Source: an uncultured Parafilimonas sp. (lineage in GTDB: Bacteria > Bacteroidota > Bacteroidia > Chitinophagales > Chitinophagaceae). Taken from it: a stretch of 64,000 nt of DNA. The notes beneath the pieces were generated by a model. The model saw nothing but the letters and a program-made list of their open reading frames with translations, was not told where the DNA came from and ran no database searches. Where the stretch lies: contig CAIRZB010000025.1 in assembly GCA_903882935.1 (NCBI GenBank), positions 1-64,000 on the forward strand, written 5' to 3'. Of the stretch, positions 36,958 through 44,720 are shown piece by piece. Position 1 is the first letter of the stretch, and the number at the start of each line of letters is the position of its first letter. The translations under genes were made by a program, and so were the position numbers.

Positions 36958-37263
36958 ATGGCTGCCATACCGTTCATAATTAAAACGAAAGTTCAAAGTG
37001 TTGTACCCGATGCCGAAGTGTATTTATTTGGTAGCCGTGCCTATGGGGTTCCCTCAGATGAAAGTGACTGGGATATTTTAATTTTAACAAAGCAGCCTTC
37101 CACCTCAGGCATAAAAAATAGGATACACGCTGCTCTTTTTCCAGTGAGTATACAGATTGGTTCATTTGTAAATTTTGTATTAGTTGATAAAACCAATTGG
37201 TCAAATAACCCGTCTTATTATGCCCTTAAAAAGGAAACTGAAGGAAAATTGATGTTAGCATGA
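36958..37263 (+). CDS. MNT-type nucleotidyltransferase (antitoxin-like)
   Basis: 101-aa minimal nucleotidyltransferase with the canonical GSx10DxD motif (GSRAYGVPSDESDWD at 23-37). Proteins of this class pair with HEPN-domain proteins, in some cases as antitoxins that modify the HEPN toxin. The ATG at 36958 follows the AsmA gene by 43 bp. Its stop overlaps the start of the following HEPN remnant, as in intact MNT/HEPN operons. The partner is broken, so this gene is an orphan and may be decaying. Confidence 0.82.
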   Translation: MAAIPFIIKTKVQSVVPDAEVYLFGSRAYGVPSDESDWDILILTKQPSTSGIKNRIHAALFPVSIQIGSFVNFVLVDKTNWSNNPSYYALKKETEGKLMLA

Positions 37264-37625
37264 GTACGAAAGCTGATTCAGTAAAACTAAAACTGGCAAA
37301 GGCCCAAAATTTACTTACTGAAGTAGACGTGCTGATGGCGCATAAATTTTTGACACCGTAATTAACCGACTATATTATGCATGCTTTCACGCTACCAAGG
37401 CATTGCTACTCATAAAAGATCTAATTCCAAAAACGCATAGTGGTGTCGTCTCGCTTTTGCACCAACACTTTTTAAGCAATGGCTTTTTTTGAATTTTCAC
37501 ACGCTTCGTTTTTTAGCCGTTTAATGCAAGAAAGAAATGAGGATGACTATAATGACTTTATTACTTTTGATGAATGAAGGGCTGCGGAATTTATTGAGCC
37601 GGCAAAAAATATGTTGGCTATATAG
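37260..37625 (+). pseudogene. Degraded HEPN-domain protein
   Basis: Conceptual reading across all three frames gives a HEPN protein. Frame 1 encodes the opening helix (KLKLAKAQNLLTEVDVLM) to a TAA at about 37360; frame 2 continues with VINRLYYACFHATKALLL and KTHSGVVSLLHQHF to a TGA; frame 3 gives FSRLMQERNEDDYNDFITF, an in-frame TGA, then RAAEFIEPAKNML and a final stop. At least two frameshifts and one nonsense codon are needed, so the gene is dead. The ATGA overlap with the MNT gene is intact. Confidence 0.8.
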
Positions 37626-37841
37626 CAACCTTAATTGAGTTGTATTTTTCTCAGGGTGTTTAATTAATATTGACACAGTTATTACGTGAATAGTTTTTTT
37701 TGCCACCCTGCCTATTTTTAAAACAACACACGCTAATGTGTTGACTAGGGGACCAACTTGCGTTAAGAAAATTACGACGCTTGCTTCCAATAGTAGATAA
37801 GGCTGCGCAAGGGATAGCACAAATTGCAATTTTCAAAATAG

Positions 37842-39392
37842 TTAGTGTACGGCCATAACATTTACCTTTTCAATATTTTTTAAGTGCAGGGTAATGTCCT
37901 TTAGTGTAGCCTTGTTGGCAAACTCGCTGATAATTTCCAGTATATCGTAGTCAATAAAGTTGCAGTGGCTTCCGTCTATGGTTAGTTCGCTGCCTTCTGG
38001 TATTTTGTCAAGCGCATCTCGCAACTTCACTTTGTTCAAAAAAGTTACATTGGTGTTTAGTTTTACATAGCAGAATAGCCGGCCTTTGTTCATCGTAATA
38101 TCTATCTTGTACTCGGCCTTAAAGTTATTTTGGATAATGAAGTAGATAGAAAAAAGCAGCCCGATGCTAACACCTACCAATAGGTCGGTGGCAAGAATTA
38201 CAATAATGGTTATTATAAACGGCAGAAACTGTTTTATACCCAAACTCCACATGTTGCGGTAAAGCTTTGGTTTGGTAAGGTTGTACCCCGTAACAATCAA
38301 TATGGCAGCCAGGGATGCGTAGGGTATCATATTTAGTAAAAAGGGGATAAACGCAACGGCCATTAAAAGAAAAAGACCATGGGTAAAGGAAGATAATTTT
38401 GTTCTGCCCCCTGCGTCAACATTGGCAGCACCCCTTACAATAACCGCCGTAATTGGTATGGCCCCCAGCAGGCCGCAGGCTATATTACCTATGCCTTGTG
38501 CAATTAGCTCCCGGTTAACCGGCGTTATGCGGTTGCGTTTGTCTAATTTATCAATGGCTTCAATGCACAAAAGCGTTTCCAGGGTGGCAAGCAGGCCTAT
38601 AATCAGGCCGTCTTTCCATATTTCCCCATTGGATAAAAACTTGGTAAAATCTGGCAGGGTAATGCTTTTAAACATATTGGCTGGCATGGTTACCAGTTGC
38701 GTAGGCTTTAAAGAGTATGCTGATGTTATTTTTAACAGCAATTGGTTTAATAAAATGCCGGCTACCACCACCACTAATGCTGCGGGAATAACCTTGAATT
38801 TTTTTAATCGGGGGCGTTGCAACACAAGCAATAAAGCCAAAGATATTACTGTAATAATGATGGTACCCCTGGCTATATGGTGGTTAAGTATATTGAAGCT
38901 GCCGGATATTTGTTTGGTGGCAAATATTTTAATGAAGCCACTGGTCCAAAAATCAGGTTGGTCATAGCCAAGTGCTAGCGGTACCTGTTTTGAAATGAGC
39001 AAAATGCCAATGGCCGCCAGCATGCCCTTTATAACTGCAGAGGGAAAGTAATTGGCAATGGCACCTAGTTTTAACAGGCCAAGTATGAGTTGGAAAACAC
39101 CGGCAATAATTACGGCCAATAAAAACACTTTGTAATCTCCAAGCGACACGATGGATGCCGCCACAATGGTAGTTAGCCCTGCCGCCGGCCCAGATACCGC
39201 TAGTTGCGAGCCGCTGATGAATGACACCACAATGCCACCTATAATGCCCGATAAAATGCCCGCATATAACGGTGCGCCAGAAGCCAACGCTATACCCAAA
39301 CAAAGTGGCAGTGCCACCAAAAAAACAGAAAGCCCTGCGGGTAAATCGTATTTAAACCAAACCAGCCGGTAATACTTAATTTTTCGTCTCAA
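37842..39392 (-). CDS. SulP-family anion transporter
   Basis: 516-aa inner-membrane transporter with about 11-12 helices (LPAGLSVFLVALPLCLGIALASGAPLYAG; VSGPAAGLTT) and a short STAS-like cytoplasmic tail from about 425 (LTIDGSHCNFIDYDILEII). The family moves sulfate, bicarbonate or other anions; no carbonic anhydrase is adjacent to narrow this down. The only start codon after the upstream in-frame stop is TTG at 39392. Confidence 0.88.
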   Translation of the reverse strand: MRRKIKYYRLVWFKYDLPAGLSVFLVALPLCLGIALASGAPLYAGILSGIIGGIVVSFISGSQLAVSGPAAGLTTIVAASIVSLGDYKVFLLAVIIAGVFQLILGLLKLGAIANYFPSAVIKGMLAAIGILLISKQVPLALGYDQPDFWTSGFIKIFATKQISGSFNILNHHIARGTIIITVISLALLLVLQRPRLKKFKVIPAALVVVVAGILLNQLLLKITSAYSLKPTQLVTMPANMFKSITLPDFTKFLSNGEIWKDGLIIGLLATLETLLCIEAIDKLDKRNRITPVNRELIAQGIGNIACGLLGAIPITAVIVRGAANVDAGGRTKLSSFTHGLFLLMAVAFIPFLLNMIPYASLAAILIVTGYNLTKPKLYRNMWSLGIKQFLPFIITIIVILATDLLVGVSIGLLFSIYFIIQNNFKAEYKIDITMNKGRLFCYVKLNTNVTFLNKVKLRDALDKIPEGSELTIDGSHCNFIDYDILEIISEFANKATLKDITLHLKNIEKVNVMAVH

Positions 39393-39665
39393 AATTATTT
39401 GTGTAAAATTTACGGCAAGTTAGTTTTTCGGAAAGGCAATTTTGCTGACGAAAATCAGTAAAATTTGGTTTGGTGAATTTTTTCAATTTCCCCAGTGCCT
39501 AGGCGAAAATGTTTTTTGGCGTGCCTTGCCACCATTTTGCACATACGGCAACTTGATCGTAGCCCATACCTTCAGTTAGCGCCGTAAATTTTGACTCATT
39601 GCTTTTTATACTGAAGCATTTTTATATTACAGTGCCCCGCCGTAACGGGCTTGCTTTTGCCCCAT

Positions 39666-40838
39666 TTACAAATAGCTTAACCACCATTTTTGCTTGTTCG
39701 CCTGCTTGTATTGGTCAAAGCGTTTGCATAAAGGATATAGCAGTAATATTACACCTATCCAAACCAAGTAAACCACCCAAAGCCTAAAGCCATAACCCGC
39801 CATATTGGGCTCAAAGCCTATCCAGGTATCAAGTATAAACTTCTTCCACCCAAAGCCGGAAAGCTGGGCAAAAACCATAGCAGTAATGTGTATTACGTAT
39901 AAGTGCAGGATGTAGTAAAAAAATGGCACGCGGCCAAAGGTGCTGAAGAAATTTACCACCCGCCCTTTTAGCCTTTCGGTATTGGCCAAAAAAATAAATG
40001 CGGCACCCAACGTCATAAGCAGGTATTGCAACGAAGGCGGATATTTGCTGGGGTTTAAAAAGGCAATAATGTTTTGGGTAACTGTTTCGTAGTGTATAAA
40101 CGGCTTGGGGTTGCCATACAGGTTTGTAACCCTTAATACTATAAATGCCGCAATTGCACTAAACCCGATAATGTTAAAGATTTTCTTTCTGGTGTTGGCA
40201 TCAATGCCTTTGTCATAAAACGCCCCGAAATAATAGCCAAGCGACATCACCGCCACCCAAGGTACCAAGGGGTAGCCCGCTAGTAGCTTTACGTTGGGCG
40301 TAATATTATACAGTGCCAATTCATGCAATATCGACCAAGGGATGTTGCCAGGAAAATGTACAGTATCAAGCAGGTTATGCAGCCCTATCAGCAATAGGCT
40401 AAAGACAAGTATATAGTTTCTGGGCAAATAAACCAATGCGGCAAGTGTTAGCATACTCATGCCCAAAGCCCAAATTACAATAAGCCCAAAGGTGCGGAAC
40501 TTAACATCGAAAAACCAGGCAAAACCAATAATGGTAACTTCAGCAAAAACCAACCAAAGGCCACGTTTTGCCAAGTAGCCCGACAGCTGGGCCGTTGTTT
40601 TTCTTCTGCCTACCATAAACGCCGACATGCCAGCAAGAAAGCTGAATGTGGGGGCGCAAAAATGGGTAATCCAACGGGTAAAGAAAATGGGCAGGTCGCT
40701 TTTTACCGGGTCTGCGGGGTCAAACAAAAACGCAGGTGCGTGAAAATAGTCCCTTATATGGTCAAGGGCCATTATCACCATTACCAACCCTTTTAAAAGG
40801 TCTATGGATTCAATACGGTTAGTTTTAAGCGAGGTCAT
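39666..40838 (-). CDS. DUF1624/HGSNAT-like membrane protein
   Basis: 390-aa multi-pass protein beginning RIESIDLLKGLVMVIMALDHIRDYF, the signature of the DUF1624 / heparan-alpha-glucosaminide N-acetyltransferase-like family, with about ten helices. The D-H pair in ALDH corresponds to a conserved acyltransferase-like motif. It may acylate an envelope sugar, but no Bacteroidota member known to me has a proven substrate. Monocistronic. Confidence 0.8.
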   Translation of the reverse strand: MTSLKTNRIESIDLLKGLVMVIMALDHIRDYFHAPAFLFDPADPVKSDLPIFFTRWITHFCAPTFSFLAGMSAFMVGRRKTTAQLSGYLAKRGLWLVFAEVTIIGFAWFFDVKFRTFGLIVIWALGMSMLTLAALVYLPRNYILVFSLLLIGLHNLLDTVHFPGNIPWSILHELALYNITPNVKLLAGYPLVPWVAVMSLGYYFGAFYDKGIDANTRKKIFNIIGFSAIAAFIVLRVTNLYGNPKPFIHYETVTQNIIAFLNPSKYPPSLQYLLMTLGAAFIFLANTERLKGRVVNFFSTFGRVPFFYYILHLYVIHITAMVFAQLSGFGWKKFILDTWIGFEPNMAGYGFRLWVVYLVWIGVILLLYPLCKRFDQYKQANKQKWWLSYL

Positions 40839-41017
40839 GTAAAAGTTTTGTAAAGGGTGTAATGTGTAACGAAAGTAGGAGGCAAATTATAAAATTTGTT
40901 GCAATTGCCAAAACTGCAAAGCAGTTGTATTAAGCAAACGTGCCACGAAATGGTAGCCGAAATAGCCAACATCGGCAAAGCCTTCGGGGCTCCTAAATTC
41001 ATCCAGTTGTCCACCGC

Positions 41018-42301
41018 TTACCGCACCTCGCATAACTCATCCCACCGGGTGGTATATCGTGGGCTGCGGAACTCCTGCCGCATTTTCCAATTGCGGTCGG
41101 TACCTGATGAGGCAAACTTCAGCATATCGTCACGCATCCCAAAATTAATGTTGTCCATCATGCTCATCAACATACGCCCGTTGTTTTTTGCTTGGGGTAC
41201 AAACAGGTTGCCTTGGGTAGTATTATCTGGCACAAGACCGCTTAATACCACGCCTGCTTTTTTATACAGCTCGCCTTTTTTAAAAAGCCTTTCAGCCATG
41301 GCCATGGCAGGCTTAATCAATTCATTGGTTATTGAGGTGGCATAGGGCAACATGGTGTGGGTGCTCAGGGTGGGGCCGTGCTTAAAACGGTCAGTATTGT
41401 TGCGCTCCTCGCGCGGCACCACAAACACCGTAATTACTGATGCGGCACTGTATTGGCGGCGCAGCTTTTCTGCCGCCCGGGATGTATAGGTTGCAACGGC
41501 CTCTTTTATATTGCGCAGCTCGGTAACCGGTGTGCCGAACATTCGGGTGGTGGCTATCATTTTCTTTTCCACCAGTTCATCTTCCATTTCAATGGCAGGT
41601 TCGCCACTAAGTTCTTTTACCAACCGTACGCCAACTACGCCGCCAAGGTTTTTTCTTGCCCATTCCTCTGGCATTTGGCTTAGCTGGTAAGCATCGCTAA
41701 TACCAAAACGCTCCAGTTTTACCGCATATTGCCTGCCCACCCCCCATATTTCGCCCACGGGCGTTCGGCAGAGTGCCTCAGCCACTTTTTCGGGTGTGTT
41801 CAGCACCATAACGCATTGCGTGGCGTTTTTATTCTTTTTCGCAAGGCGGTTGGCAATTTTGCTGAGTACTTTAGTAGGGGCGGCCCCAACCGATACGGCC
41901 ACGCCTGTCCACTCCTCCACGGTTTCTTTTAATTCTGTTGCCACAGCCTGTAGCATGGTGGCCGGTATATGCAGCATGTTAAGGAAGGCTTCATCAACGG
42001 AGTACACTTCCACATGGTCTTCGCCCACAATATGGCGCAGGGTATCCATCACCCGCCTGCTCATGTCGCCATACAGGTTGTAGTTGGAGGAGAATGTTTC
42101 CACCCCATATTTTTCAATCAACGGTTTTGCCTTAAAATAAGGCCCCGCCATTTCCACGCCCAGTTGCTTGGCTTCATCACTGCGCGAAATAATGCAGCCG
42201 TCGTTGTTGCTTAACACCACCACAGGCTTGTGCCAGGCATCGGGCCTAAACACCCGCTCGCAGCTACAATAAAAACTGTTACAATCTACAATTGCGTACA
42301 T
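41018..42301 (-). CDS. umuC: Y-family DNA polymerase (UmuC)
   Basis: 427-aa translesion polymerase. The catalytic acidic residues lie in MYAIVDCNSFYCSCE (D6) and VYSVDEAFLN (D-E pair near 101-102), and the SNNDGCIISRSDEAK steric loop is present. The C-terminus has the UmuC-type DUF4113-like tail. In the E. coli paradigm it needs cleaved UmuD'; the only UmuD homologue nearby (43840-44346) has lost its self-cleavage residues. It is the last gene of a minus-strand series with two 2H-phosphoesterase-like genes. Confidence 0.92.
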   Translation of the reverse strand: MYAIVDCNSFYCSCERVFRPDAWHKPVVVLSNNDGCIISRSDEAKQLGVEMAGPYFKAKPLIEKYGVETFSSNYNLYGDMSRRVMDTLRHIVGEDHVEVYSVDEAFLNMLHIPATMLQAVATELKETVEEWTGVAVSVGAAPTKVLSKIANRLAKKNKNATQCVMVLNTPEKVAEALCRTPVGEIWGVGRQYAVKLERFGISDAYQLSQMPEEWARKNLGGVVGVRLVKELSGEPAIEMEDELVEKKMIATTRMFGTPVTELRNIKEAVATYTSRAAEKLRRQYSAASVITVFVVPREERNNTDRFKHGPTLSTHTMLPYATSITNELIKPAMAMAERLFKKGELYKKAGVVLSGLVPDNTTQGNLFVPQAKNNGRMLMSMMDNINFGMRDDMLKFASSGTDRNWKMRQEFRSPRYTTRWDELCEVR

Positions 42302-42423
42302 AAGCTTAATCCCCTAAAATGCCAACCCTTAAGGGAGAGTATTTAACCCCAACGCCTAATGGGAAATTTTATATCGTTGGTTAATAATTTTTGTGTGATT
42401 TCAAACTCCAAAACGTCCATCTT

Positions 42424-43089
42424 CTAAGCAGTCTCGTGCATCCCCTCTACGCTGCGCGGAGAGGGGATAGGGGGTGAGGGTGCAAACAACAAACCTTGCG
42501 TGGTTGCCACCGGGAGGTTTTCTAAATTAAAACGGCCCGCCACTTGGTAGGGTTTGTCGCCCACGCGCCGTTTTAGCAACAGCAGTTGGCTGGCGATAAA
42601 ACGCCCGGTAAAATGCTTGTGTTCATATTCGGCCCAGCCCTTTTCGTATTGCCAAGGCAGCAGTTTGCGGGCAATGGTAATTTGGGGTTCGGTTATAAAA
42701 TGCGGCTTGTGCTCGTTGTTTATTTTCATCAGTGCCTGCGCCTGCCTTAATTGCTTTACCATTTGCATCAGGGGTGCCTTGCTTGCCACGTTTATATAAA
42801 TGGTGTGGCTGGGCAGGCTGCCAAAGCCTTTCAATTCAACCTTGGTGGGTGGCAGCCCCATGGCTATTAGTTTTAGCCGGTTTATTATGCGTTGCTCCAT
42901 CATGGCATATTGTACAAAGGTTGCCAATGTTATGTGCGGCTTGGTAAAAACCGCCATGGGGCAGTCATAGGCCTCGGCAAACTCTTTTTTTACATCGGTT
43001 ATGCGGTTCCAAAGCTCGTCGTGGGGCTGCAGCACCAACACAAACTCGCAGGGTTTGTAGCCCGGTAATTGTAAAATAGTCTGTTCCAT
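42424..43089 (-). CDS. 2H phosphoesterase-like protein A (second HxT motif lost)
   Basis: 221-aa protein of the 2'-5' RNA ligase/2H phosphoesterase superfamily. The first motif is intact (KPHITLA, near residue 51-57) but the second reads EPQITIA: the catalytic His codon is replaced by CAA (Gln). Its tandem neighbour has the opposite defect. It lies 21 bp after protein B and 122 bp before umuC. The last 15 or so residues (PSPPIPSPRSVEGMHE) come from a REP-like repeat at 42438-42480. Confidence 0.8.
   Translation of the reverse strand: MEQTILQLPGYKPCEFVLVLQPHDELWNRITDVKKEFAEAYDCPMAVFTKPHITLATFVQYAMMEQRIINRLKLIAMGLPPTKVELKGFGSLPSHTIYINVASKAPLMQMVKQLRQAQALMKINNEHKPHFITEPQITIARKLLPWQYEKGWAEYEHKHFTGRFIASQLLLLKRRVGDKPYQVAGRFNLENLPVATTQGLLFAPSPPIPSPRSVEGMHETA
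42438..42480. repeat. REP-like repeat, type A, in the 3' end of a coding region
   Basis: GCATCC...CTCT...GCGGAGAGGG...GGTGAGG pattern shared with 44671-44707. Includes the inverted pair CCCCTCT / AGAGGGG and supplies the C-terminus of 2H protein A. Confidence 0.6.
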
Positions 43090-43110
43090 ACGTTTTTATT
43101 TTATGGGTGG

Positions 43111-43719
43111 TTAATGGCTTATACCCGGCATAAGTTTAAATACGTTTACCTGTTTGGTAGCCTCAAACGGCCCTTTGCGTTTTAGCAACAGCATTTCTGT
43201 AACGGTGAAAGTTGTGTTGAACACCCGTTGTGAGTAATCCAGCATAGCCTTGTTGTACACGTTTTCGGGCAGCAGGCCCGCAATGGTAACATGCGGCTTA
43301 GTAATAAGTGTTGCGGCCGGGTAGCCGTTGCTGCGCACATAATGGTCAATGGCCTTTAGTGCTTCTGCCAATTGCTTAAAAGGTTCCGGCTGTTGCACCC
43401 GTATAAACACTTCGCCCGGCGGTTTGCCACTGTAGTTGTTTAGCATAACGGCAAAACTGCCGCGGGTGCTTACAATGCGGTGCATATAACGTATTAGGGT
43501 TTCTTCCATCGCCTCCCTTGCGGTAAAGCTGGCAACGGTTAGCAGGGGTTTGGTGGTTACCGCCCCTTCTTCCCTGTACCGCCTGTAAAACTGCAGTTTT
43601 TCTTCTGCCAGTTGGGCATTAGCCTCTGCGCCAGGGTTAACAACCAGCATGTATTCATACATATCTGCCGGCATGTAGCCCCTTGGGGGTGTTTGCGCTA
43701 ATAGTGTTTGCATAATCAT
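43111..43719 (-). CDS. 2H phosphoesterase-like protein B (first HxT motif lost)
   Basis: 202-aa paralogue of the preceding 2H protein. Here the first motif reads KPLLTVA (Leu in place of catalytic His) while the second is intact (KPHVTIA). The two share opening residues (GY.P....LV..P) and ending motifs (LLLKRR/LLLKRK), so they look like a duplicated pair. A single chain with one HxT motif should not be an ordinary 2H enzyme; a heterodimer with protein A could be, or both may only bind nucleic acid or nucleotide. Start at 43719 or 43713. Confidence 0.8.
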   Translation of the reverse strand: MIMQTLLAQTPPRGYMPADMYEYMLVVNPGAEANAQLAEEKLQFYRRYREEGAVTTKPLLTVASFTAREAMEETLIRYMHRIVSTRGSFAVMLNNYSGKPPGEVFIRVQQPEPFKQLAEALKAIDHYVRSNGYPAATLITKPHVTIAGLLPENVYNKAMLDYSQRVFNTTFTVTEMLLLKRKGPFEATKQVNVFKLMPGISH

Positions 43720-43780
43720 TGTTTTTTGGTTGTTACCTACCGCCTTCGGGGGCAGATCGCTAAATATTTTAAAATAAAAA

Positions 43781-43795
43781 ACTAATTTATTTAGT
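43781..43795. promoter_or_regulatory. Candidate operator between divergent umuC operon and umuD-like gene
   Basis: Perfect inverted repeat ACTAA-TTTAT-TTAGT in the 120-bp divergent gap. A related CTAATTTT follows at 43804, 22 bp from the first CTAATTTA. The position suits a damage-response repressor that controls both directions. Confidence 0.4.
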
Positions 43796-43839
43796 AAATG
43801 TATGCTAATTTTATTGTCTTAAACAAATTTATTTACACG

Positions 43840-44346
43840 ATGGAAAAAGATATTATGCATGGCACCAGCTATGCCGGCACTAAAAACCTTAACCAGTGGG
43901 ATATACCCACAGCCAACGCCACCGGCTTTGGTGCGGCCGCTGATGATTATATGGAGCGTGGGATTGACCTAAACGAGCAGCTTATATTAAACAAACCGGC
44001 AACCTTTTTTTTTAGGATGAACGGTGATGCGATGGTTGAGGCGGGTATACAAAACGGCGATGTGTTGATAGTTGACCGCAGTATTAAAGCGGCCAACGGC
44101 AAAATAATCATCGCAGCCATTAATGGCGATTTGGTGGTGCGCCGTTTTCAGCAAACCATTAACCACATAACGTTGGTGGCCGAAAACAGCCGCTACGGCA
44201 ATATTGAACTGGGTGAGTTTACCGAGTACAAGGCCTGGGGCGTGGTAACCTGCGTGATACATGTGCTGGAACGCCGCCTGCTGCCCGAAACCCGCAAGCC
44301 CGCGGTGCAAAAAGACGGTGCCGGCAGGCAGAGGGTGAGGTACTAG
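43840..44346 (+). CDS. UmuD-like protein with inactivated self-cleavage site
   Basis: 168-aa S24/LexA-type protein that aligns closely with UmuD by eye (AAADDYMERGIDLN; ATFFFRMNGDAM; GDVLIVDRS; AINGDLVVRRFQ; WGVVTCVIHVL). The nucleophilic Ser of the GDSM motif is Ala64, the general-base Lys is Arg101, and the cleavage dipeptide is Thr28-Gly29 instead of Cys/Ala-Gly. So it should not self-cleave; it would resemble a permanently uncleaved UmuD. It is divergent from the 2H-2H-umuC genes, the expected UmuC partner position. I chose the ATG at 43840; the ATG at 43798 lies in promoter-like sequence. Confidence 0.85.
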   Translation: MEKDIMHGTSYAGTKNLNQWDIPTANATGFGAAADDYMERGIDLNEQLILNKPATFFFRMNGDAMVEAGIQNGDVLIVDRSIKAANGKIIIAAINGDLVVRRFQQTINHITLVAENSRYGNIELGEFTEYKAWGVVTCVIHVLERRLLPETRKPAVQKDGAGRQRVRY

Positions 44347-44355
44347 ACGTGAAAA

Positions 44356-44485
44356 GGGAATCGTGAAACGTGAATGTTGGCCAAATCGGGAATCGTGAAA
44401 CGTGAATTGTGAATGGCCAAATCGTGAAACGTGAAACTGGAAACGTTGAAACGGGAATCTTGAATGGTGATTGGCGAATGGTCAA
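44356..44485 (+). repeat. Degenerate tandem repeat (GAATCGTGAAACGTGAA type)
   Basis: Three to four imperfect units of 29-36 bp, beginning at about 44356, 44388, 44424 and 44453, share GGGAATCGTGAAACGTGAA and CCAAATC segments. It lies directly after the umuD-like stop in a 374-bp non-coding gap that also holds the type A repeat at 44671. Irregular spacing and lack of distinct spacers exclude a CRISPR array. Confidence 0.7.
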
Positions 44486-44670
44486 AAAGTCGTTGGGTTA
44501 ATGGGTAACAAATAACTGTAGGCGATACGGCAATATTTAAATCATCGCATGTAATATTTTGGAACATTGTGCTATCTGCGCATTGTGAACGAGCCTGCCA
44601 GTAAGTGGGCAACGCTGAAATAAAAAAGCATTTTATACTAAACCTAAAATAAGTGCCGCATTGGCTTGGG

Positions 44671-44707
44671 GCATCCTTCTCTGTGCGGAGAGGGACGGAG
44701 GGTGAGG
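44671..44707. repeat. REP-like repeat, type A, intergenic
   Basis: Second copy of the element at 42438-42480 (GCATCC, CTCT, GTGCGGAGAGGG, GGTGAGG). It ends 13 bp before the radical SAM start codon. Confidence 0.6.
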
Positions 44708-44720
44708 CCGTGGCTATATT

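Noticed and set aside
44356-44485. Possible CRISPR array
   Set aside because: Units are degenerate, differ in length and lack unique spacers; no cas gene is nearby.
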